Assembly (NCBI GenBank): GCA_003552885.1
Contig: PUPA01000258.1
Location: 1 to 9,691, forward strand
DNA: 9,691 nt
Source: Natrialbaceae archaeon
Lineage (GTDB): Archaea > Halobacteriota > Halobacteria > Halobacteriales > Natrialbaceae
Reading direction: 5' to 3'
Position 1 is the stretch's first letter, and every line of letters starts with the position of its first letter. Shown piece after piece: positions 6,074 through 9,691 of this stretch. The notes beneath the pieces were generated by a model. That model was given only the letters and a program-made list of their open reading frames with translations. It searched no databases and was not told the DNA's origin. The position numbers and the translations under genes are program-made.

Positions 6074-6403
6074 ATGACGAACGAACGCTCGACGCTCGGA
6101 ACGTACTTCCAGCGACTGACGACCGCCGACCGCCGACAGCTCGAACAGCGCCTCGAGAGACACCGCGACCGGCTCGAAGAACAGGGCTTCCAGCTGAGCA
6201 TCGCCGAGGGCGAACACGGCTTTTTCGCCGGCGTGCTCGTCATCGACGACGCCACCGACCGGTTCGGCTTCCTCGAGGACGACGGCACCGTTACCTGGAT
6301 CGGCGGCGCTGGCGGCGGGATCGGCGCGCTCGGCTCGGCGGTGGCACAAAATCCCACGGAGGAGCTAGACCAGCAACTCGATGAGAACGTCGACGTGGAG
6401 TGA
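6074..6403 (+). CDS. Small acidic hypothetical protein of the DUF2589 cluster
   Basis: This 109-residue protein is not recognised. Residues 7-38 form a charged helical segment (YFQRLTTADRRQLEQRLERH) likely to pair as a coiled coil. Residues 39-75 look like beta strands, with FFAGVLVIDDATDRFGFLED. Residues 76-90 are a Gly-rich stretch, WIGGAGGGIGALGSAVA, and the end is acidic (ENVDVE). There is no signal peptide and no clear membrane helix. It lies on the same strand 79 bp after the helix-hairpin-helix gene and is the last gene before the mobile cassette. Membership of the cluster's operon is inferred from orientation and proximity only. The codon use and acidic composition look like a genuine haloarchaeal gene. 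Confidence 0.7.
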   Translation: MTNERSTLGTYFQRLTTADRRQLEQRLERHRDRLEEQGFQLSIAEGEHGFFAGVLVIDDATDRFGFLEDDGTVTWIGGAGGGIGALGSAVAQNPTEELDQQLDENVDVE

Positions 6404-6481
6404 TACTCCCTCCTCTAATTCTTTCAAGATTCTCGCTACATCGGGCCTTGATACAGTTACAGCCAACAGTATGACGTATAG
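6404..6481 (+). terminator. A+T-rich spacer with pyrimidine tract, possible terminator
   Basis: Just after the stop of the 109-residue gene comes a pyrimidine-rich run, CTCCCTCCTCTAATTCTTTC (6405-6424). T-rich tracts of this sort commonly end archaeal transcripts. No stem is obvious. The rest of the spacer, up to the target duplication, holds nothing recognised. Confidence 0.3.
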
Positions 6482-6489
6482 TAGCCACT
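6482..6489. repeat. Left copy of the 8-bp target site duplication
   Basis: TAGCCACT directly precedes the left terminal inverted repeat and is repeated exactly at 8720-8727. IS6-family elements typically duplicate 8 bp. Confidence 0.9.
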
Positions 6490-6527
6490 GGCTCTGTTGA
6501 AATTCTCGATAAGTGATAGGATTCGAC
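6490..6527 (+). repeat. Left terminal inverted repeat of the cassette
   Basis: The first 13 bp are perfectly complementary to the right end. About 27 of the first 38 positions match. The sequence GGCTCTGTTGAAA is of the IS6-family type. Confidence 0.88.
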
Positions 6528-6767
6528 GACTATCGGACTGCCCTTGCTCGAGTAGAATTAACCGGTCGGGTTGACTATACCGACAGAAACCTCATCGAAA
6601 CGTGGTTTCACACCTTCAAAATGCGCGCCGACCGGTTCCATAACTCGTGGGTGGGCAGTCGACGGAGCGCTCGCAAATGGGTTGAACAATTCGTACACTA
6701 CTACAACCGTCAGAGACCGCATCAATCGCTCGATGGACGAACGCCAGCTGAGGAGGTGCTAAACTAG
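6513..6767 (+). pseudogene. IS6-family transposase remnant, C-terminal third only
   Basis: The 84 codons encode the C-terminal end of a haloarchaeal IS6-family (ISH14/ISH15-like) DDE transposase. YTDRNLIETWFHTFKMRADR, then FVHYYNRQRPHQSL and TPAEEVLN are typical, and the Glu of NLIETWF (residue 29) is the expected last catalytic acid. The two catalytic Asp residues and the N-terminal DNA-binding part, roughly 150 residues of a usual 210-240, are absent. The frame begins within the left terminal repeat, so the deletion joined the end directly to the last third of the gene. GTG 6513 could serve as a start, but the product cannot be an active transposase. A fragment might still affect related transposases; this is speculative. 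Confidence 0.88.
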
Positions 6768-6782
6768 ACGGTGCCAAACTTC

Positions 6783-6791
6783 TTTATATAT
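6783..6791 (+). promoter_or_regulatory. TATA box of the cassette regulator
   Basis: TTTATATAT is centred 27 nt before GTG 6814, the leaderless spacing. It lies just after the transposase remnant, so the cargo has its own promoter. Confidence 0.65.
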
Positions 6792-6813
6792 CATTTTCGT
6801 ACTATGTTACATC

Positions 6814-7737
6814 GTGCTCCGGCGTATCGAACTCGAGGTTCTCGCCACGGCCGACCGCGGCGACACGATCTCCGAACTCGCGACGAAGCTCGACCACAGC
6901 GAGAGCTACCTCTCTCGTGCCGTCGCCGACCTCTTCGAGAAGGGGCTCGTCTATACGGAACGCGACGGCCGCCGAAAGCGAGTCGTCCCGTCGGATGCTC
7001 GTGCCGTCGAACGCTACCGGGATCTCGTCCGCCAGCACTCCCACATCGAGTTCCCCGAGCTGCTGACGGGCAAGGCACTCGAGGTGCTGTACTACCTCGA
7101 CCAGCCGCGAAGCGTCTCCGAGATCGCCGACCGGAGCGACAGCTACCGCAACACGGTCAACCGAGTCCTCAAGCGGTTTCGCGACCGGGGTCCCGTTGGG
7201 ATGGCCGACGGCCACTACGACTTCAACGCCGACTTCGACCGCCTCCACGAACTTTCCCGTGAACTCGCACATCATCTGCATCGCCACCATCTCGGATCCG
7301 TTGCCCCGAAGGGGACGATTCTCTGGGAGGACTACGACGAATTCCTTGCCCAGACCGAGACGGAGATCGACTCGGCGGGGTTCCACGAAACCGGTCTCGC
7401 TCGATTCGCGGCCTTTGACCTCCAGTTTCTGCTCACCGACCACCGCTACTACGTCTACTCCGAGGACCTCGACGCAGTCTCGCCGGCGGCGCTCTGCTGT
7501 CACACCCTCTTGATCGACGACGGCAGCCGTCACCGCTCGTACTGTCTCCTCCTGCTCAGCCACGTCGACGTCGACGAGCCGGATTTTCGAGAGCAGGCGG
7601 CGACGTACGACCTCGAAGACGAAATCGACGCCTTGCTGCGCTATCTCGAGACGCACGGCGAGGTCGACGACGACCGGCTCCCAGAGTGGGACGAGCTCCA
7701 GAAGCTGGCGGCTGACTACGAGGTGCCACTATCCTGA
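6814..7737 (+). CDS. Two-winged-helix transcriptional regulator with unknown C-terminal domain
   Basis: This 307-residue protein has two helix-turn-helix units. Residues 1-60 carry the first (ISELATKLDHSESYLSRAVA, then wing VYTERDGRRKRVVP). Residues 82-137 carry the second (VSEIADRSDSYRNTVNRVLKR). Residues about 140-307 are not a known DNA-binding fold. They contain FDLQFLLTDHRYYVYSEDLD, then AVSPAALCCHTLLID, a hydrophobic strand YCLLLLSHVDV and a helical end, as might fit a sensor or protein-binding domain. The start is GTG, leaderless, 27 nt after a TATA box; the ATG at 6804 is in another frame. It converges with the toxin gene (37-bp gap) inside the mobile cassette. It may regulate the toxin-antitoxin pair or be part of the system; this is not shown by the sequence. 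MarR/TrmB-like labels would be guesses. Confidence 0.82.
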   Translation: MLRRIELEVLATADRGDTISELATKLDHSESYLSRAVADLFEKGLVYTERDGRRKRVVPSDARAVERYRDLVRQHSHIEFPELLTGKALEVLYYLDQPRSVSEIADRSDSYRNTVNRVLKRFRDRGPVGMADGHYDFNADFDRLHELSRELAHHLHRHHLGSVAPKGTILWEDYDEFLAQTETEIDSAGFHETGLARFAAFDLQFLLTDHRYYVYSEDLDAVSPAALCCHTLLIDDGSRHRSYCLLLLSHVDVDEPDFREQAATYDLEDEIDALLRYLETHGEVDDDRLPEWDELQKLAADYEVPLS

Positions 7738-7774
7738 GACAGAACGTCGTCACCAGCCGTAGCGTCAGCCGGCG

Positions 7775-8209
7775 TCAGTTCGGATCGTAGGGATTCGTTG
7801 CTGTGTCGAGTCGATAGACATCCTCGACAGCGTCAAAATCGTCGTCAAACGCATACAGGTAGCCGAGCCCCTCGGTTTGCATATACGCGACAATACAGGC
7901 GTCGACGAAGGAGAGCGGTTCGTGTTGGCGAAAGAGGACCTTCCCTGTCGCGAGGGCGTCGGTGGTGAGTGAGTCGATGTGGAAGCGGGCGTTTTCTTCG
8001 ATGCGATCGAGGAGATCGACGGCTGCGTCGTGGCCGGCATGGGTCGTGAGGCCGTTGAGCGTTTCCGCGAGAACGTAGTCGAGGACGACTACCTCCGGGA
8101 GAGTTCCATTGTCGATGCCCTGAAGCACGGGAAGCGCGGCATCGTGGGATCCATCCCGTCGGTATGCGGCGGCAAAGAGGACTGTCGTATCGATGAGTGC
8201 CCGGGGCAT
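7775..8209 (-). CDS. PIN-domain ribonuclease toxin, VapC type
   Basis: This 144-residue protein carries the PIN-domain acidic residues in order: Asp7 in LIDTTVLFA, Glu49 in LDYVLAETLNGL, Asp103 in LSFVDACIVAYM and Asp122/Asp124 in YAFDDDFDAV. The length is usual for VapC. Such enzymes cut RNA, often tRNA or rRNA, with Mg2+ and are held in check by a partner antitoxin. All the metal-binding acids are present, so it is probably active. The start ATG 8209 directly follows the antitoxin stop codon with no intervening base, which indicates translational coupling. The symbol vapC would be a family label only; the target RNA cannot be read from sequence. Confidence 0.88.
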   Translation of the reverse strand: MPRALIDTTVLFAAAYRRDGSHDAALPVLQGIDNGTLPEVVVLDYVLAETLNGLTTHAGHDAAVDLLDRIEENARFHIDSLTTDALATGKVLFRQHEPLSFVDACIVAYMQTEGLGYLYAFDDDFDAVEDVYRLDTATNPYDPN

Positions 8210-8461
8210 CTACTCGACGTCGACGCCCCAGGCGTCGTGATCGCTCGTGACATCGGTCGGCTCCTCACCAGCGTAGCCGTCGAAGTCGGCGAACGTCCCT
8301 GTCTCCTGTTGGATGACGTGAACCCGAATGCTCCCATCGTCTTCGAGATGCCAGCGGAGCTGATCACCATCGTCGATATCGAGTTCACGCCGAATCCGGG
8401 CGGGGATATTTGCCTGGTTTCCAGACACCTTGCTTTCGGCGTCGATTCTGTCGCTGCTCAT
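8210..8461 (-). CDS. AbrB-type antitoxin, VapB partner
   Basis: This 83-residue protein carries an N-terminal swapped-hairpin (SpoVT/AbrB) DNA-binding domain: residues 9-51, ESKVSGNQANIPARIRRELD, then DGDQLRWHLEDDGSIRVHVI. The acidic C-terminal half (52-83, FADFDGYAGEEPTDVTSDHD) fits the toxin-neutralising segment seen in VapB proteins. It would bind the PIN protein and repress its own operon. ATG 8461 was chosen because the AbrB domain begins there. GGAGGT directly abuts the ATG, too close for a normal Shine-Dalgarno sequence. A TATA-like TTTTCA about 27 nt upstream instead fits a leaderless mRNA. A longer in-frame start at 8569 would add 36 residues of non-homologous sequence and cross the operator palindrome. 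Confidence 0.85.
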   Translation of the reverse strand: MSSDRIDAESKVSGNQANIPARIRRELDIDDGDQLRWHLEDDGSIRVHVIQQETGTFADFDGYAGEEPTDVTSDHDAWGVDVE

Positions 8462-8484
8462 ACCTCCCGATATGTGGCCGGCCG

Positions 8485-8511
8485 TGAAAAGCCTAGTGTG
8501 CCGCCACACTA
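8485..8511 (-). promoter_or_regulatory. Promoter and palindromic operator of the antitoxin-toxin operon
   Basis: On the minus strand a TATA-like CTTTTCA lies at about 8485-8491. Immediately upstream is the perfect inverted repeat TAGTGTG (8494-8500), CCGC spacer, CACACTA (8505-8511). A palindrome touching the TFB/TBP site of a toxin-antitoxin operon is the expected position for autorepression by the AbrB-type antitoxin. Binding is inferred. Confidence 0.5.
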
Positions 8512-8675
8512 CTCGGTAGCATAAGAGCGACTCCGACGAAGAGTGCCCAGAACTCGGCTTCCCACGCACTCGGACCAGTCAGCAGCACGTGCTCTCGGGC
8601 ACCGAATACAGCTCGGTCTCTTGCGTCCCATACTTGTTTCACGCTCTCATGCGATATAGCAGAATTTCCATCGAG
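8494..8675 (-). pseudogene. Possible truncated gene fragment at the right end of the cassette
   Basis: An open minus-strand stretch of about 60 codons runs from after a TGA (8676-8678) to TAG at 8494. It has no good start codon near its beginning. It encodes a protein-like string including VWDARDRAVFGAREHVLL and then EFWALFVGVALMLPSS, which resembles the edge of a membrane segment. It may be the remains of a gene captured with the cargo. I do not recognise the family, and chance in G+C-rich DNA is a real alternative. Confidence 0.25.
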
Positions 8676-8681
8676 TCAGCA

Positions 8682-8719
8682 GTCAACTCCTGTCATGTGT
8701 TGAGTGTTTCAACAGAGCC
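8682..8719 (-). repeat. Right terminal inverted repeat of the cassette
   Basis: Read on the minus strand from 8719 it starts GGCTCTGTTGAAA, identical to the left end for 13 bp and similar for about 38. Confidence 0.88.
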
Positions 8720-8727
8720 TAGCCACT
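8720..8727. repeat. Right copy of the 8-bp target site duplication
   Basis: TAGCCACT follows the right terminal repeat and is identical to 6482-6489. Removing the cassette and one copy restores a 166-bp spacer between the 109-residue gene and the convergent glycyl-tRNA synthetase gene. Confidence 0.9.
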
Positions 8728-8739
8728 GAAATTCATTGC

Positions 8740-8812
8740 ACATACCCTCGCGATCCACCCGTCCAGAACCGACAGCTCGACCGTTCCGGACGGTCTCGTT
8801 GCGAGGGTGTGT
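8740..8812 (-). terminator. Long hairpin after the glycyl-tRNA synthetase gene
   Basis: The outer arms ACCCTCGC (8744-8751) and GCGAGGGT (8801-8808) pair perfectly. The pairing extends outward with a G-T pair to about 8740 and 8812. The inner arms CCGTCCAGAAC (8759-8769) and GTTCCGGACGG (8783-8793) pair over 11 positions with one mismatch. On the minus strand the structure begins 4 bases after the glyS stop. It is probably a 3'-end or terminator structure; there is no clear U-tract. Confidence 0.5.
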
Positions 8813-8815
8813 AAC

Positions 8816-9691
8816 TCAGTCGGAGTTATAGAGCTCCTCGAACGACCGATCGCCGGCCCGCAGCGCTGCCAGCGTCGCCGGCAGCTCGTCGATCGGCAGC
8901 CGGACCTGGTCGGTCGAGTCGCGTTCGCGGACGGTGACCGCTCGATCTTCCAGGCTCTCGTAGTCGACGGTCACACAGAACGGGGTGCCGACCTCGTCCT
9001 GGCGGCGGTACCGTCGGCCGATCGCCCCCGAATCGTCGTAGGTGACCGAGAGGCCGACCGCACGGAGCTCCCTGGCCACCTCCCGTGCCTCCGCCTCGAG
9101 GGCGTCGTCGCGCTGGAGCGGGAAGACGCCGACGGCCGTGGGCGCGACCGCCGGCTCCAGCGCGAGGTACGTCCGGGGCTCGCCGTCGACCTCGTCCTCG
9201 CGGTAGGCGTGTTCGAGGGCGGTGTAGACGAGTCGGTCGACGCCGAAGGAGGGTTCGATCACGTGTGGCGTGACGTGCTCGCCGGCGACCGTCTCCTCCT
9301 CGACGGCGAAGCCGGTCGTCTCGACGGCGATTTCGTGGCGCTCGCCGTCGACGTCGACGGCCACCGTCTCCCCGTCGAACGCGGCCCGGTCGCGCTCGGC
9401 CAGCCGTTCGAGCGCCTCGACGACCGTGCCGGCATCGGCGCCGAACCGCGGTCCCAGCTCGCTCATGTCGGGGTCGACGGCCGCCCGCTCTACGGTCTTT
9501 GGCTCGTCGTACTGACGGAAGACGGTAAACCGCTCGCCGGAGGTCTCGGCGTGGTTCGAGAGGTCGTAGGCCCCACGGTGGGCGAAGCCGGCGAGCTCGA
9601 TCCAGTTGCCGTCGACCTCGCTTTCGGCGTCCCAGCAGTCGCTGGCGTAGTGGGCACGCTCGCCGGCGAGGTGCTGGCGGTAACGAAAGCG
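8816..9691 (-). CDS. glyS: Glycyl-tRNA synthetase, C-terminal 291 residues (5' end outside window)
   Basis: The frame is open from the right edge to TGA at 8816-8818. Visible in order are NWIELAGFAHRGAYDLSNHA (catalytic domain, glycyl-specific region), class II motif 3 in HVIEPSFGVDRLVYTALEHA with its ATP-binding Arg, and the anticodon-binding domain (VGVFPLQRDD, then YDDSGAIGRRYRRQDEVGTP and FCVTVDYES). This is the alpha2-type synthetase of archaea, eukaryotes and some bacteria. It charges tRNA-Gly in the cytoplasm. ATG 9466 is internal and not the true start, because 75 in-frame codons before it also match the family. An essential housekeeping gene, it converges on the DUF2589 cluster, with the mobile cassette lodged in the spacer. 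Confidence 0.95.
   Translation of the reverse strand, partial: RFRYRQHLAGERAHYASDCWDAESEVDGNWIELAGFAHRGAYDLSNHAETSGERFTVFRQYDEPKTVERAAVDPDMSELGPRFGADAGTVVEALERLAERDRAAFDGETVAVDVDGERHEIAVETTGFAVEEETVAGEHVTPHVIEPSFGVDRLVYTALEHAYREDEVDGEPRTYLALEPAVAPTAVGVFPLQRDDALEAEAREVARELRAVGLSVTYDDSGAIGRRYRRQDEVGTPFCVTVDYESLEDRAVTVRERDSTDQVRLPIDELPATLAALRAGDRSFEELYNSD

Larger units (their letters stand above)
6490..8719. mobile_element. Non-autonomous IS6-type mobile cassette carrying a regulator and a toxin-antitoxin pair
   Basis: The unit of 2,230 bp begins GGCTCTGTTGAAA (6490-6502) and ends with the exact complement TTTCAACAGAGCC (8707-8719). The similarity between the two ends continues imperfectly to about 38 bp. 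Both sides carry the 8-bp duplication TAGCCACT. Inside are a transposase remnant, a wing-helix regulator, a PIN toxin and an AbrB-type antitoxin. In an ordinary IS6-family element the transposase fills nearly all the space between the ends. Here its first two thirds are missing, and about 1.95 kb of cargo lies between its stop and the right end. Movement would require a transposase supplied in trans. The bounded structure is seen directly; mobility is inferred. Confidence 0.88.

Noticed and set aside
6804..7262. ATG at 6804 as the start of a cargo gene
   Set aside because: It opens a different frame giving a Pro/Arg-rich product. The frame from GTG 6814 encodes two helix-turn-helix units and has correct leaderless spacing from the TATA box.
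8462..8569. Longer antitoxin start at 8569
   Set aside because: The extra 36 residues do not fit an AbrB antitoxin and would place the promoter and palindrome inside the gene.
8727..8734. TGAAATTC shared by the right flank and the left cassette end (6498-6505)
   Set aside because: The match is 8 bp, lies partly inside the terminal repeat and has no consistent position relative to the ends. It is most likely chance.

Overview
The window looks like a chromosomal segment of a halophilic archaeon (Halobacteria). The evidence is high G+C, very acidic proteins with Asp/Glu-rich linkers, an archaeal replication factor C small subunit, an archaeal-type glycyl-tRNA synthetase, and TATA boxes 27-28 nt upstream of start codons, the arrangement expected for leaderless haloarchaeal transcripts.

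Layout from left to right. Positions 3-422 (+) hold the C-terminal end of a NadB/SdhA/FrdA-type flavoprotein. A convergent gene (602-1648, -) encodes a secreted or membrane-anchored bactofilin-like polymer-forming protein. It is divergent from rfcS (1907-2917, +). The region between these two carries a strong 39-bp inverted repeat and an array of about 27-bp tandem repeats. The 3' end of rfcS runs into a hairpin resembling the right end of a haloarchaeal IS200/IS605-type (TnpB) element. That is followed by about 300 bp of non-coding DNA with 30-bp direct repeats.

Positions 3233-6403 (+) form a compact cluster of uncharacterised genes: two tandem DUF2589-like paralogues, a 505-residue protein with acidic linkers and two C-terminal helix-hairpin-helix units, and a 109-residue protein. 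The first gene has a TATA box flanked by a perfect 8-bp inverted repeat. The tight spacing suggests the first three genes are co-transcribed and may act together. Their function is unknown.

Positions 6490-8719 are a mobile cassette. It is bounded by 13-bp perfect terminal inverted repeats (imperfect to about 38 bp) and flanked by a perfect 8-bp target duplication, which fits an IS6-family element. Its transposase is reduced to the C-terminal third. The cargo is a two-wing-helix regulator with an unknown C-terminal domain and a convergent AbrB/PIN (VapBC-like) toxin-antitoxin pair with a palindromic candidate operator. This is a non-autonomous, toxin-antitoxin-bearing mobile insertion cassette and the most striking finding here. 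Past it, a long hairpin precedes the end of a glycyl-tRNA synthetase gene (8816 to the window edge, -).
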